Numbered from the stretch's first letter, positions 20,101 to 28,779 are shown. The stretch is DNA of 64,000 nt from Nocardia albiluteola (GCF_018860155.1 NZ_JAHKNI010000002.1:224703-288702), one strand, 5' to 3'. Program-made: numbers and translations. Notes: generated by a model not told the origin, from the letters alone.

Positions 20101-21205
20101 CAACGGGCTGCCGCGACGTCAGCCCGGCATGAACGGTCTACCGCAGCGCGGGGCCGGTGGTCTGCCGCAGCGTGATTCGGCCGCCGACGGCCTGCCGCAG
20201 CGTGGTGACACCGCGGGTAACGGTCTGCCGCAGCGTGATTCGGGTAACGGTCTGCCGCAGCGCGACGCGTTGAGTGGCGGCCTGCCCCAGCGTGACTCGG
20301 GCTTGCCGCAGCGCGACAGCGCCGGTAACGGTCTGCCGCAGCGTGATTCGGGCAGCGGTCTGCCGCAGCGCGGTGACACCGCGGGTAACGGTCTGCCGCA
20401 GCGTGATTCGGGTAACGGACTGCCGCAGCGCGACGCGCTGAGCGGTGGCCTGCCCCAGCGTGATGCCGGCAATGGCCTGCCCCAGCGCGACGCTGGGAAC
20501 GGACTGCCGAAGCGTGACGCGCTGGGTGGTGGCCTGCCGAGGCGTGATGCGCTGGGTGGTGGCCTGCCGCAGCGGAACACGGGTTCGTCCCGGCTGACGC
20601 AGTCGGACGCCGCCGAAACCGGTCTGCCGCAGCGCGACTCGGGGATCGGGCTGCCGCAGCGGCAGCCGGGCGCCGAATTGCCGCCGCGACCGCTGCCGAC
20701 CCCCGGTCTGAGCCGTCCTCCCGTGGACACCCCCGACAGTGCCGACGAGTCGGGCGAGGGCCGCGAGCGCGGTCGCCACAGCTTCCGCTCGAACCCGCAG
20801 AAGACAGCCGCGTTCTTCCAGACTCGGCTGCAGCCGGCGGACGACACACCGTCGTCGATGGCGGACAGCCCGATCTTCGCTGAGATGATGTCGGCCTGGT
20901 TGTCGGATCCGAACGCGGACCGGTCCTCGATGGCCGCCTCCTTCGAATCGCCGGGTGACGAGGGCTGGGAGGCCGCCCGCCGGGCGGTCGAGTCGCAGGC
21001 GGAGAAACGCACCGCGTCCGGCTTGCCGCAGCGCAATCCGGGCAACCGGCTGGTTCCCGGCGGTGTCAACGGCAAGGGTGATCGGGCATCGAGCAACCGT
21101 GACCCCGAGTCGATCAGGTCAAGTCTGAGTCGTCACCAGCAGGGCGTCCGGGATGGCCGCGCAATGAAGGCAATGAACCTAACCGGAGATAAAGGAGACC
21201 GATGA
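17102..21205 (+). CDS. conservon sensor kinase (CvnA-type) with GLPQR-repeat tail
   Basis: 1367-residue membrane protein heading a conservon. Order: TM helix (about 24-40), extracytoplasmic nitrate/nitrite-sensing-like helical domain (about 41-303), second TM (about 304-325), HAMP, and a dimerisation region with [21 protein letters not shown]. An HATPase_c domain follows ([12 protein letters not shown] near 517; [24 protein letters not shown]). The canonical HisKA histidine motif is absent, as in other CvnA proteins. From about residue 720 to 1190 the tail is built of roughly 40 GLPQR-type repeats, then a conserved segment ([26 protein letters not shown]) and a basic end. The stop overlaps the next start as ATGA. 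Start ATG 17102 with GGAAAG 9 bases upstream; GTG 17096 is an alternative. Confidence 0.92.
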   Translation: MRDAARSGNKRWALSNWDLRWKVTAVLAVPLLVSVVLGASRIAAQFSDSSQLDAAATEVQAIPAVTGLSAASAVVSSEQMVELSPTQSMVQDADLTQLDNALTAAQKAASKLDGVPGGRAAIDGMINGAKAVRAGGNTPSATVQASIDQEEAIRQASVKTTEAITSTVADQGVEAAKLRLVDSLNTRAVMVSEAAGMAQALRGDTKGGVQAFLVAASTERQMLGILAHRFPDGDPIIAQLSQWVNNRIQLASGPQVAAGQIPIQDLRQSVLDSLNNYQNVVNKASNDIISRVNTLADNARTGAIRYAAIVIVTIMAALLLAVVIARSLIVPLRKLRLAALRVAEHDLGHEVARLRDGASPEDVPLEPMPVHSEEEVGQLARAVDDIHGQALRLAADQASMRSQVNDMFETLARRSKSLVDHQLSLIEAMEYDEKDPRLLENLFRLDHLAARMRRNGDNLLILAGTRQRRGKSAPVEIADVLRAAISEVEDYERVKLGATPRGAITEPAASDLAHLFAELLDNALRASPPETDVKFTFAQAHDQGLLVEVADRGIGMPPTEMADINRRLETSAEVGPDTARHMGLFVVGRLAERHGLTVRLRPTFDTARDPGVTVVVHLPKPIIVAPVGGTVSVPAQSSTSQPIPVQQPSLATAMQTRAVTRTAGGNMMVTVDPGLSGPISADADERAALVDAPVDDVAGNGVIGLSRGGAGIRDTVPPQRQSGPGGLPQRQPGTAVPGGLPQRQPGTNGPTVRHGLAESGSGGLPQREPGANGPQAPASQPGANLPQRSSGGLVQPQANLAASMLKRQPGAAGQPPRPGNTGGLPQRSRSEGLPSREPGAGGPPPREPGAGGLPRRGLGAAGLPRRGGPAGPGGQPERPAAARPPQDAVPPQRESGANGLPQRGSGGLPQRDSAANGLPQRGDTPGNGLPQREGGLPQRGDTAGNGLPQRDAGNGLPKRDALSGGLPQRDSGGLPPRDSDDGLSQRDPLSGGLPQRDSGGNGLPRRQPGMNGLPQRGAGGLPQRDSAADGLPQRGDTAGNGLPQRDSGNGLPQRDALSGGLPQRDSGLPQRDSAGNGLPQRDSGSGLPQRGDTAGNGLPQRDSGNGLPQRDALSGGLPQRDAGNGLPQRDAGNGLPKRDALGGGLPRRDALGGGLPQRNTGSSRLTQSDAAETGLPQRDSGIGLPQRQPGAELPPRPLPTPGLSRPPVDTPDSADESGEGRERGRHSFRSNPQKTAAFFQTRLQPADDTPSSMADSPIFAEMMSAWLSDPNADRSSMAASFESPGDEGWEAARRAVESQAEKRTASGLPQRNPGNRLVPGGVNGKGDRASSNRDPESIRSSLSRHQQGVRDGRAMKAMNLTGDKGDR
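19273..20670 (+). repeat. GLPQR coding repeat array
   Basis: About 1.4 kb encoding degenerate 8-14-residue units of the form (N/G)GLPQR(D/G/Q)(S/A/D/P)x. I count 28 exact GLPQR in this span, one more near the C-terminus, and about ten variants (GLPRR, GLPKR, GLPSR, GLPPR, GLSQR, NLPQR). Some blocks are near-identical in DNA: the stretch starting GGTGACACC at 20204 recurs at 20372, a 168-base (56-codon) period, which indicates recent in-frame duplication. Confidence 0.95.
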
Positions 21206-21615
21206 ACCCCGATCTAGGTGGCACAAACCGTCAGCTGGACTGGCTGGTTTCGAACTTCGCCAATGAGGTGCCTGGCGTTGCTCATGCCGTGCTGGTGTCG
21301 GCGGACGGTCTATTGATGGCCGCGAGCGCTCAGTTGCCCGTGGACCGTGCCGAGCAGTTGTCCGCGGTGACGGCGGGACTGGCCAGCCTCTCGGTTGGTG
21401 TGTCGAACCTGTTCGAAGGCGGTACCGTTCTGCAGTCGGTAGTCGAGATGGAACACGGCTACCTACTGCTGATGGCCGTCGGTGACGGGTCCTACCTGGC
21501 CGTGCTGACGAACACGTCCTGCGATATCGGCCAGGTGGGATACGAGATGGCGTTGTTGGTCGAGCGAGTAGGCCAGACAGTCCAGGCCACACCTCGCGTC
21601 ACGATGGGTTCCTGA
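21202..21615 (+). CDS. roadblock/LC7 protein (CvnB-type)
   Basis: 137-residue roadblock/longin-fold protein, second member of the conservon. It contains [29 protein letters not shown], the classical roadblock opening, and [19 protein letters not shown]. In Streptomyces conservons CvnB interacts with CvnA, and roadblock proteins (MglB-like) act on the small GTPase partner. AAGGAG lies 8 bases upstream of ATG 21202, and this ATG overlaps the kinase stop codon, giving coupled translation. Confidence 0.93.
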   Translation: MNPDLGGTNRQLDWLVSNFANEVPGVAHAVLVSADGLLMAASAQLPVDRAEQLSAVTAGLASLSVGVSNLFEGGTVLQSVVEMEHGYLLLMAVGDGSYLAVLTNTSCDIGQVGYEMALLVERVGQTVQATPRVTMGS

Positions 21616-21622
21616 TGGTGGG

Positions 21623-21997
21623 ATGGACATAGACAACCAGCGCATGGGAAGTGCCGAGCCCAGCCTTGTACGCCCTTACTCTCTCACCGCCGGTCGCACG
21701 CGGCCGAAGGTGGAGTTGGCGTTGGAGGCTCTCGTCGCATCGCATCCGGTCGCCCTCGAGCGGCAGTTCGAACTCACCAATATCGAGACGTCAATCGTCG
21801 AGTTGTGCAGAGAGTCGCCTTCTGTTGCTGAATTGGCCGCCAGGCTGGGTATTCCGATCGGGGTGGCCCGAGTACTCGTCGCTGACCTCATCGAGGCCGG
21901 ACACGTACGGGTTTCGGCGACATTGAAAGACGATTCGAGCGACGATGAACGTCGCGAGCTGATCGAAAGGGTTCTTAGTGGACTCCGGCGTATATGA
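21623..21997 (+). CDS. DUF742 protein (CvnC-type)
   Basis: 124-residue DUF742 protein, third gene of the conservon. Family features are SLVRPYSLTAGRTRP at the N-terminus and a winged-helix-like middle (SVAELAARLGIPIGVARVLVADLIEAGHV), which looks like a DNA- or protein-binding HTH. It starts 7 bases after the cvnB stop (ATG 21623, preceded by GGTGGG). Its C-terminus overlaps the next gene by 20 bases. Its biochemical role in conservons is not settled. Confidence 0.92.
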   Translation: MDIDNQRMGSAEPSLVRPYSLTAGRTRPKVELALEALVASHPVALERQFELTNIETSIVELCRESPSVAELAARLGIPIGVARVLVADLIEAGHVRVSATLKDDSSDDERRELIERVLSGLRRI

Positions 21998-22580
21998 TTC
22001 GACGGCCCAGGTCGATACCCGCACCAGTAAGCCCACCTCGGCGAAGATCGTGGTCGCGGGTGGCTTCGGTGTCGGGAAAACGACCTTGGTCGGTGCAGTT
22101 TCGGAGATCGTTCCGCTGCGCACCGAGGCCTTGGTGACCAATGCCAGTGTCGGGGTCGACAGCCTGGCCGCCGTGCCGACGAAGGCCACCACCACGGTGG
22201 CCATGGATTTCGGCAGGATCAGCCTCGCCGATGATCTGGTGCTCTACCTGTTCGGTACCCCTGGGCAGTACCGCTTCTGGTTCATGTGGGACGACCTGAT
22301 CCGCGGCGCCATCGGCGCGGTGGTGCTGGTCGACACCCGCCGGCTGGAGGACAGCTTCGCCGCCGTCGATTACTTCGAGGCACGGAGCCTACCCTTCCTG
22401 GTGGCCATCAACGAGTTCGACGATGCACCCCGGTATCCGACCGAGGACATCCGGCAGGCGCTGGCGGTCCCTGCGGATGTGCCGATCATGTCGATCGACG
22501 CGCGCCGGCGCGAGCCGGTGAAGCAGGCGTTGGTCTCGGTCACCGAGTACGCGCTGCGCAAGGTCGTTCAGGGTTACTGA
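21978..22580 (+). CDS. small GTP/ATP-binding protein (CvnD-type)
   Basis: 200-residue MglA/Ras-like P-loop protein, fourth conservon member. Walker A is GGFGVGKTT, followed by a switch region with TTTVAMDFGRISLAD and the G3-like LFGTPGQYRFW; AINEFDD occupies the G4 position in place of NKxD. GTG 21978 overlaps cvnC by 20 bases, indicating tight coupling of all four genes. It would cycle at the membrane with the roadblock protein, by analogy with Streptomyces conservons. No cytochrome P450 genes follow, unlike several Streptomyces loci. Confidence 0.93.
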   Translation: MDSGVYDSTAQVDTRTSKPTSAKIVVAGGFGVGKTTLVGAVSEIVPLRTEALVTNASVGVDSLAAVPTKATTTVAMDFGRISLADDLVLYLFGTPGQYRFWFMWDDLIRGAIGAVVLVDTRRLEDSFAAVDYFEARSLPFLVAINEFDDAPRYPTEDIRQALAVPADVPIMSIDARRREPVKQALVSVTEYALRKVVQGY

Positions 22581-22590
22581 GTTCACCTGC

Positions 22591-22625
22591 CCCGCCGGAT
22601 CGCCATCCCCGTGGGTCCCGGCGGG
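22591..22625 (+). terminator. hairpin after the conservon
   Basis: CCCGCCGG (22591-22598) pairs perfectly with CCGGCGGG (22618-22625); the 19-base loop contains a smaller possible pairing. It lies 10 bases after the last conservon stop. Confidence 0.6.
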
Positions 22626-22866
22626 TTGCCGAATGCATTACTCCGCGGCGTGTTCCGGCGCTACGGCGTAGTACGCATCACAGCGACCCGCACGGCAGGG
22701 TGTCTCCGCGGGGATACGCGCTCGCTCCACCAGGCTGGAACCGGCTCGTATCTCCGACAGGGGCCGATTGCTCTTTCGGTGTGCGGTAGTTCCGGGGTGC
22801 GGGTGCGGCGAAGGCACATCGGACCGACCGGGTTGCGCGCTGGAATGCGAAGGGCCCGGCGGCGGT

Positions 22867-22872
22867 TACGCT
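22867..22872 (+). promoter_or_regulatory. accD3 -10 hexamer (leaderless)
   Basis: TACGCT ends 6 bases before ATG 22879 and there is no purine-rich ribosome binding site, so the message probably starts at the initiation codon. The preceding 240 bases after the conservon terminator hold no gene. Confidence 0.5.
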
Positions 22873-22878
22873 CGGGCG

Positions 22879-24399
22879 ATGAAGATCTCCGCGCGCGAAC
22901 TTCTGGATGAACTGCTCGATCGCGGTTCGTTCGCGAGCTGGGATCGGCAGGTGGTCGAGGTCTCCGCGAGTCCCGGGTACCGCACGGAACTGCGGGAGGC
23001 CCGGGCGCGGTCCGGCGCCGACGAGGCCGTGCTGACCGGCGAGGGAATGCTGCGGGGTCGGCGAATAGCCGTGATCGCCTGTGAATTCGGATTTCTCGCG
23101 GGCTCGATCGGGGTGGCCGCGGCGGAGCGGATCGTGACGGCGGTCGAGCGGGCGACGGAGCTGGGGCTGCCGCTGGTGGCCTCGCCGACCTCCGGGGGAA
23201 CGCGGATGCAGGAGGGCACCGTCGCGTTCGTGCAGATGGTCAAGGTCGCCGGGGCCGTGGCGGCGCACAAGGCGGCCGGGCATCCCTATCTGGTGTATCT
23301 GCGTGATCCCACGATGGGCGGGGTATTCGCCTCGTGGGGGTCGTTGGGGCACATGACATTTGCCGAACCGGGCGCGCTGATCGGGTTCCTCGGGCCGCGG
23401 GTGTACCGGGCGCTGTATGGGCGGCCGTTCCCGGAGGGGGTACAGACCGCGGAGAATCTGTATCGCAGTGGGGTGATCGATGGCGTGGTGCCGGTCAAGG
23501 TGTTTCGCCGGATCGTGCATCGGGTGCTGGCTGTCGTCGAAACTGCTGCGGGATCGAAAGGTTCGAGTCTCGACATCGAAACTCCCACTCGCGCTGTCGA
23601 TTCCGAGACTGCGCGCGATTCCGGCACCGAGAAATCCGCATGGGATGCCGTGCTGATCTCGCGCCGTCCGGACCGTCCTGGCATCCGCGAGCTCTTACGT
23701 CATGTGACGGACCGCGTTCCGTTGAGCGGCACCGGCCAGGGCGAGTCCGATAGGACCGTGCTGCTCGCCCTGGCCCGCCTGCGCGGCCGCCCGTGCGTGC
23801 TGTTCGGTCACGACCGCGCCGGACAGGACGGCGAAAACACCATGGGCCCAGCCGCTTTGCGAGAGGCGCGGCGGAGCATGCAGCTGGCCGCGGAACTCGC
23901 GCTGCCGCTGGTGCTGGTGATCGACACCGCCGGTGCGGCGCTCTCGCGCGAGGCCGAGGAGCGCGGGCTGGCCCCCGAAATCGCGCGCTGCCTGGCCGAT
24001 CTGGTCACCCTGGACACCCCGACGGTCTCGGTGCTGCTGGGGCAGGGCAGCGGCGGCGGCGCGCTGGCGCTGCTGCCGGCCGACCGGGTGCTGGCCGCCA
24101 CGCACGCCTGGCTCGCGCCGCTGCCGCCAGAAGGCGCCAGCGCCATAGTCTTTCGCGACACCGCGCACGCCCCCGCGCTGGCGGCCGCGCAGCGCATCCG
24201 CGCGGCCGACCTGCTGGCCGACGGTGTCGTCGATCGCATCGTGCCCGAGTATCCCGACGCCGCCGACGAGCCGACCGACTTCGCCCACCGCATGGTGCGG
24301 GCGATCGCCGAGGAGCTGACCGACCTCGGGGGCCGGTCGCCGGAGTCGCTGCGGTCCGAGCGTCACCTGCGATACCGCCGCCTGGGTCTGAGGTCTTGA
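22879..24399 (+). CDS. accD3: acyl-CoA carboxylase carboxyltransferase (AccD3-type)
   Basis: 506-residue carboxyltransferase with beta-type and alpha-type crotonase-fold halves in one chain, as in mycobacterial AccD3 (Rv0904c). The N-terminal half shows LVASPTSGGTRMQEGTVAF and DPTMGGVFASWGSLG (oxyanion and acyl-CoA pocket). The C-terminal half shows VIDTAGAALSREAEERG and LLGQGSGGGALALLPADRV. Biotin carboxylase/carrier partners are not in the window. AccD3 has no firmly assigned substrate in mycobacteria, so acetyl- versus propionyl-CoA is left open. Neighbourhood with prrA and echA6 matches the M. tuberculosis order apart from the inserted conservon, prpE and other genes. Confidence 0.9.
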   Translation: MKISARELLDELLDRGSFASWDRQVVEVSASPGYRTELREARARSGADEAVLTGEGMLRGRRIAVIACEFGFLAGSIGVAAAERIVTAVERATELGLPLVASPTSGGTRMQEGTVAFVQMVKVAGAVAAHKAAGHPYLVYLRDPTMGGVFASWGSLGHMTFAEPGALIGFLGPRVYRALYGRPFPEGVQTAENLYRSGVIDGVVPVKVFRRIVHRVLAVVETAAGSKGSSLDIETPTRAVDSETARDSGTEKSAWDAVLISRRPDRPGIRELLRHVTDRVPLSGTGQGESDRTVLLALARLRGRPCVLFGHDRAGQDGENTMGPAALREARRSMQLAAELALPLVLVIDTAGAALSREAEERGLAPEIARCLADLVTLDTPTVSVLLGQGSGGGALALLPADRVLAATHAWLAPLPPEGASAIVFRDTAHAPALAAAQRIRAADLLADGVVDRIVPEYPDAADEPTDFAHRMVRAIAEELTDLGGRSPESLRSERHLRYRRLGLRS

Positions 24400-24483
24400 C
24401 CCGGCACAGGCCGGGCCCGCCGTCATCATCGGTCCGGCTACTCGAGTGGGGGCTGGGCCGCCGACACACGGTCGGGGTGTCCG

Positions 24484-24512
24484 TTGACGGCTCGGCCAAC
24501 CGCTTCTACGGT
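24484..24512 (+). promoter_or_regulatory. promoter of the aldo/keto reductase gene
   Basis: TTGACG (24484-24489), 17-base spacer, TACGGT (24507-24512), then 6 bases to GTG 24519. A near-consensus vegetative promoter firing a leaderless message. Confidence 0.65.
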
Positions 24513-24518
24513 CGTGGG

Positions 24519-25376
24519 GTGACCTTTCGCAGCGAGACCAGCTCCGTGCCATCGGTCGTCCTGAACGACGGGACCGTGATCCCCAAGCTGGGCTACGGCG
24601 TGTTCCAGGTCGCCGAGGAGGAGGCGTTCGACGCGGTCACGGCAGCGCTCGAGGCCGGGTACCGCAGCATCGACACCGCGGCGATCTACGGCAACGAGGT
24701 CGAGGTAGGCCGCGCGGTGAAGGAGTTCGCCCTGCCGCGTGACGAGGTCTTCGTCACCACCAAGCTGTGGAACTCCGACCAGGGCTACGATTCGACGCTG
24801 CGGGCGTTCGACGCGAGCATGCGGCGCCTCGGTCTGGACTACCTGGATCTGTACCTCATCCACTGGCCGGTGGCCCGCGCCGACCGCTTCGTGGATACCT
24901 TCCGCGCCTTCCAATCGCTGAAGTCGCAAGGCCGTGTCGGCTCGATCGGCGTCTCCAATTTCACCCGCGACGACCTGGAGCGAGTCATCGCCGAGACCGG
25001 TGAGACGCCCTCGGTCAACCAGATCGAGCTGCATCCCGGTCTCGGCCAGTCCGAGCTGCGCGCATTCCACGCCGAGCGGGGCATCGCCACGGAGGCGTGG
25101 AGCCCGCTGGGGCAGGGCGCGGAGCTGAAGGATCCGACGATCGCCCAGATCGCGACTGAAACCGGGCGCACCCCGGCCCAGGTGATCATTCGGTGGCATC
25201 TGCAGCTCGGTAATATCGTCATCCCGAAGTCGGTGACGCCGAGCAGGATCCGGGAGAATTTCGACGTCTTCTCCTTCGAGCTGTCCTCGGACCAGATGCA
25301 GATTATTGCCGCCCTGGACACCGGGCAACGAATGGGTCCGGATCCTGCCACACTCACCGTCGGTCTCGACGTCTGA
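24519..25376 (+). CDS. aldo/keto reductase
   Basis: NADPH-dependent aldo/keto reductase (AKR5-like, related to 2,5-diketo-gluconate reductases and mycobacterial AKRs), 285 residues, cytosolic. TIM-barrel signatures are GYRSIDTAAIYGNE (catalytic Asp and Tyr), VFVTTKLWN (catalytic Lys), LYLIHWP (catalytic His), IGVSNF and VIPKSVTPSRIRENFDVF (NADPH binding). Physiological substrate unknown. Start GTG 24519 is supported by the promoter spacing; no ribosome binding site is present. Convergent with the flavoprotein gene. Confidence 0.92.
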   Translation: MTFRSETSSVPSVVLNDGTVIPKLGYGVFQVAEEEAFDAVTAALEAGYRSIDTAAIYGNEVEVGRAVKEFALPRDEVFVTTKLWNSDQGYDSTLRAFDASMRRLGLDYLDLYLIHWPVARADRFVDTFRAFQSLKSQGRVGSIGVSNFTRDDLERVIAETGETPSVNQIELHPGLGQSELRAFHAERGIATEAWSPLGQGAELKDPTIAQIATETGRTPAQVIIRWHLQLGNIVIPKSVTPSRIRENFDVFSFELSSDQMQIIAALDTGQRMGPDPATLTVGLDV

Positions 25377-25397
25377 CGTCGCGCCGCCGCGGGTCTT

Positions 25398-26699
25398 TCA
25401 GCTCTCGCGCAGACCGAGATACGTCGTAAGCTCCACCGCGGCGGCCCGCCCGGCCCGGTTGGCGCCGATGGTGCTGGCCGAGGGGCCGTATCCGAGCAGG
25501 TGAATGCGCGGATCGGCGGCGACCTGGGTGGCCAGGCGCCCGGTCATCGTGATGCCGCCGCCGGGGCCGCGCAGCCGCAGCGGCGCCAGATGGTCCAGCG
25601 CACTGCGGAATCCGGTGGCCCACAGGATGACATCGGCGCGCTGGAGGGTGCCGTCCGCCCAACGCACGCCGTCGGGTTCGATGCGGGCGAAGATCGGGTG
25701 CCACTCCAAGACGCCGCGGGCGCGGGCGGCGCGGACACGGGCGTCCACGGGCAGCCCGGTCACGGACACCACCGAGCGGGGCGGTAGCCCGCGCCGCACC
25801 CGATCCTCGACCATCGCCACCGCCGCCCGCCCGATGTCGGCGGTGAATTCGTCATCGCGCCAGCGGGGTTCGGTGCGTGCGGTCCAGGTCGTCGTGGTCA
25901 CCTGCGAGATCTCGTCCAGCAGCTGCACCGCGGAGATCCCGGCCCCGACAACGACCACGTGCTTGCCCGCGAATTCGTCCGCGGTGCGATAGTCGTGCGC
26001 GTGCAACTGCCGCCCGGCGAAGGTCTCCGCGCCGGGATAGTAGGGGATGAACGGCTTCTCCCAGGTGCCGGTGGCGTTGATCAGCCCGCGCACCCGCAGC
26101 GTTCGGCCGAGGGCGCCGCCGGGCTTTGTATCGGGCGCGCGGCCGGGCCCGCTCGACCCGTCCGCGGCCGGGGTGGAGTTGCCGGTCGCGGTGTCGGCTC
26201 CGGGACCATCGCCGGGCGTTGCGGGGCGATCGGCCGGTACCGAGCGCCGATCCGTCGGGCCCGCGTGCCCGTTGCCCGTGGTCGTCGCGCCCGGGACGGT
26301 CTCCGCGTGCAGCAGCCCGTCGACGGTTTCGGTGGGGCACGTCGCCGGAGTGGCGCGGTCACAGACGACCCGCACCGAGGTCGGGCGGTGCACCCGCAGC
26401 TCGAAGCGCTCCTCGTAGCGCGCGTAGTACTCCGGCACCGCGGTGGATGCCCGGGCCTGCGCCGAATCGGGCGGCAGCACCTCGGCGAACGACATTCCGG
26501 GCAGGTCGTGTACCCGGTTCACGGTGGTCAGCGTCAGCGACGGCCAGCGGAACTGCCAGGCCCCGCCCGGGCCGGGAGCGTGATCGACGATGAGAAAGTC
26601 GTGTTCGGCCCGCAGTCCGAGCCGCTGCAGATGATATCCGGCCGACAGTCCCGCCTGCCCGGCGCCGACCACCAGGATTTCGACATCAGGTGCTACCAC
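25398..26699 (-). CDS. FAD/NAD(P)H-dependent monooxygenase-like oxidoreductase
   Basis: 433-residue two-dinucleotide-binding-domain flavoprotein. The FAD motif is VVGAGQAGLSAGYHL at the N-terminus, then GPGGAWQFRWPSLTL. The second Rossmann motif is VVVGAGISAVQLLDEI. ATG(F/T) motif ILWATGFRSALDHLAPL lies near the C-terminus. This is the layout of single-component flavin monooxygenases (YUCCA/CzcO-like). Residues about 133-198 are a Gly/Pro/Thr/Asp-rich, probably disordered insertion between strands of the FAD domain. Substrate cannot be inferred. Start GTG 26699. Convergent with the aldo/keto reductase gene and divergent from echA6. Confidence 0.87.
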   Translation of the reverse strand: MVAPDVEILVVGAGQAGLSAGYHLQRLGLRAEHDFLIVDHAPGPGGAWQFRWPSLTLTTVNRVHDLPGMSFAEVLPPDSAQARASTAVPEYYARYEERFELRVHRPTSVRVVCDRATPATCPTETVDGLLHAETVPGATTTGNGHAGPTDRRSVPADRPATPGDGPGADTATGNSTPAADGSSGPGRAPDTKPGGALGRTLRVRGLINATGTWEKPFIPYYPGAETFAGRQLHAHDYRTADEFAGKHVVVVGAGISAVQLLDEISQVTTTTWTARTEPRWRDDEFTADIGRAAVAMVEDRVRRGLPPRSVVSVTGLPVDARVRAARARGVLEWHPIFARIEPDGVRWADGTLQRADVILWATGFRSALDHLAPLRLRGPGGGITMTGRLATQVAADPRIHLLGYGPSASTIGANRAGRAAAVELTTYLGLRES

Positions 26700-26858
26700 C
26701 CCGTCACAGTACGTGGGAGCTCCGAATGCTCGCCGACCGTGGCCGCGGGCCGGCCGGGTGCGTCGGGTACGACCCCGCCGCCGGTGGCCGCATACAGTGA
26801 AGGTATTCGCAGTGCCTGATGAGACCGATCCACTACCGCAGAAATTGGGGAGGCCCCT

Positions 26859-27584
26859 GTGCTCGCAGTGAGCCGCGATGGTGACGTGGTCACCATCGAA
26901 TTACAGCGTCCGGAGCGTCGCAACGCCCTGAACGAGGAGTTGGTGGAGCAGCTGCGCCGGGCCGTGGTCACAGCCGCCGAGGACGCCCGCGTCATCGTCC
27001 TGACCGGCCAGGGCACCGCGTTCAGCGCCGGCGCCGACCTCTCGGGCGTGTACTCGCAGACCTTCCTGGACGCCCTGCAGGACATGCTGGCCACTATCGA
27101 GACAGTGCCGGTGCCCGTCATCGCCGCGATCAACGGCCCCGCGCTGGGGGCCGGGGTGCAGCTGACGCTGGCCTCGGATCTGCGCGTGATGAGCCCGGAC
27201 TCCTACATCGCGATCCCGGCCGCGAAACTCGGTATCTCCGTGGACCGTTGGACGGTCCGGCGGCTGGCGTCGCTGATCGGCGGCAGCCCCGCGCGCACGA
27301 TCCTGCTGGGCGCGGAAACCGTATCCGCCTCCGACGCATACGCTTTCGGCTACGCCAACAAGATCGGCACGCTGGCCGACGCGCAGGCGTGGGCGAAGTC
27401 GATCGCTGAGCTGGCCCCGCTCTCGCTGCGCCACCTGAAACTGGTGTTCAACGAGGACGGCACCCGTGGCGAGGACACCCCCGAGCAGCGCAAGGCTCTC
27501 GAGGCCGCCTGGAGCAGCGCCGATGCGCAGGAGGCGCGCACGGCGCGGCAGGAGAAGCGCCCGGCCAGGTTCGAGGGGCGTTGA
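26859..27584 (+). CDS. echA6: enoyl-CoA hydratase-family protein EchA6
   Basis: 241-residue crotonase-fold protein closely resembling mycobacterial EchA6 (Rv0905): VTIELQRPERRNALN, VLTGQGTAFSAGADLSG, AAINGPALGAGVQL (oxyanion hole) and a C-terminal QEKRPARFEG. The usual catalytic glutamates of hydratases are not evident. In M. tuberculosis EchA6 is reported as a non-catalytic acyl-CoA shuttle for mycolate synthesis; extension to this organism is inference. GGGGAGG 6 bases upstream fixes GTG 26859. The stop overlaps the start of the downstream hydrolase (TGATG), indicating one transcript. Confidence 0.9.
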   Translation: MLAVSRDGDVVTIELQRPERRNALNEELVEQLRRAVVTAAEDARVIVLTGQGTAFSAGADLSGVYSQTFLDALQDMLATIETVPVPVIAAINGPALGAGVQLTLASDLRVMSPDSYIAIPAAKLGISVDRWTVRRLASLIGGSPARTILLGAETVSASDAYAFGYANKIGTLADAQAWAKSIAELAPLSLRHLKLVFNEDGTRGEDTPEQRKALEAAWSSADAQEARTARQEKRPARFEGR

Positions 27585-28738
27585 TGGGCGGGATGACCAC
27601 GCTGGCCCGCCGCGTCGCGCTGGGCGCCGCCGGCCTGGTCGGTCTGAGCTGGGTCGCGCGGGCGGTGTGGGAGATCCCCACCGCGATGGGCGCGTCCGTG
27701 TCGGCCATCGCGCCGGTAGCCATGCGCTCAGCGCGCTATCGCAACCGGCAGTTCCACAACTCCGAGCCGAGCAGTCAGTTCGTCTCGGGATCCGGTCTGT
27801 CGCTGCTGTTTTCGGCCCTGACCCGGCGCGGCGTCGGGCGCCCGGTGGGGCGGATCCCGATGGCCGAGCCCGATGCGCCCGAGCAGGCCGCCGAGCTGGC
27901 GGTGACCTGGTACGGGCACGCCTCGACGCTGATCGAGGTGGACGGCTACCGGATTCTCACCGATCCGGTATGGAGCGAACGGGTTTCGCCGTCCGCGGTG
28001 GTCGGCCCGGCCCGGCTGCATCCGGTGCCGGTGGCGCTGTCGGAGCTGCCGCCGCTGGATGCTGTGGTCATCTCGCACGATCACTACGACCATCTGGACC
28101 GCGAGACGGTCGCGGCCCTCGTCGCCGGTCAGGAGGCGCCGTTCGTGGTGCCGATCGGCATCGGCGCGCACCTGCGCACCTGGGACGTGCCCGAGCAGCG
28201 GATCATCGAATTGGATTGGGGCGCCTCGATTTCCCTGTCCGATATCGGCGGTTCACGTGACGGCGGCGATCTGGTCATCACCTGTACCGAGGCTCGTCAC
28301 TTCTCCGGGCGCGGGCTGGTGCGCAACACGACGCTGTGGGCCTCGTGGGCCATCGCCGGTCCCGCGCACCGCGTGTATTTCGGCGGAGATACCGGATATA
28401 CCAAGGCATTCGCCGATATCGGCGCCAGCCTGGGGCCGTTCGATCTGACCCTGCTTCCCATCGGGGCCTACGACGTGCACTGGCCCGATATCCACATGAA
28501 TCCGGAGGAGGCGGTGCGCGCGCACGCGGATGTGTGCGGTGGTGCCGGGCACGGCCTGCTCGTCCCGATCCATTGGGCCACCTTCAATTTGGCGTTCCAC
28601 GGCTGGTCGGAGCCGGTGCGGCGGTTGGTTACGGCGGCCCGCGCCGCGGGCACCGCGGTGTCGGTTCCGTTGCCGGGTCAGCGAATCGATGCCAATGCGG
28701 TCGCGCCACAGGTGAGCTGGTGGGAGGATGTGGGCTGA
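27584..28738 (+). CDS. metallo-beta-lactamase-fold hydrolase (Rv0906-type)
   Basis: 384-residue MBL-fold protein of the NAPE-PLD/UlaG-like group, as found next to echA6 in mycobacteria (Rv0906). An N-terminal hydrophobic segment (about 5-30) may anchor or export it. Metal ligands are visible in HASTLIEVDGYRILTDP, the HDHYDHLD motif, EARHFSGRG, GGDTGYTK, and the late histidine in IHWATFNLAFHGW. NAPE-PLD homologues are phospholipase D-like zinc enzymes; activity here is unproven. ATG 27584 overlaps the echA6 stop and has GAGGGG upstream; ATG 27593 is an alternative. Confidence 0.88.
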   Translation: MGGMTTLARRVALGAAGLVGLSWVARAVWEIPTAMGASVSAIAPVAMRSARYRNRQFHNSEPSSQFVSGSGLSLLFSALTRRGVGRPVGRIPMAEPDAPEQAAELAVTWYGHASTLIEVDGYRILTDPVWSERVSPSAVVGPARLHPVPVALSELPPLDAVVISHDHYDHLDRETVAALVAGQEAPFVVPIGIGAHLRTWDVPEQRIIELDWGASISLSDIGGSRDGGDLVITCTEARHFSGRGLVRNTTLWASWAIAGPAHRVYFGGDTGYTKAFADIGASLGPFDLTLLPIGAYDVHWPDIHMNPEEAVRAHADVCGGAGHGLLVPIHWATFNLAFHGWSEPVRRLVTAARAAGTAVSVPLPGQRIDANAVAPQVSWWEDVG

Positions 28739-28779
28739 CCAGCGCGGCTGATTAACAATTTATGAAGGAGTAAGGGCCG

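Noticed and set aside
19206..21096. Several minus-strand frames reading SRCGRP-type repeats, and a CRISPR-like look to the array
   Set aside because: The periodicity is explained by the GLPQR coding repeats. Units lack constant-length unique spacers and the plus frame is uninterrupted.
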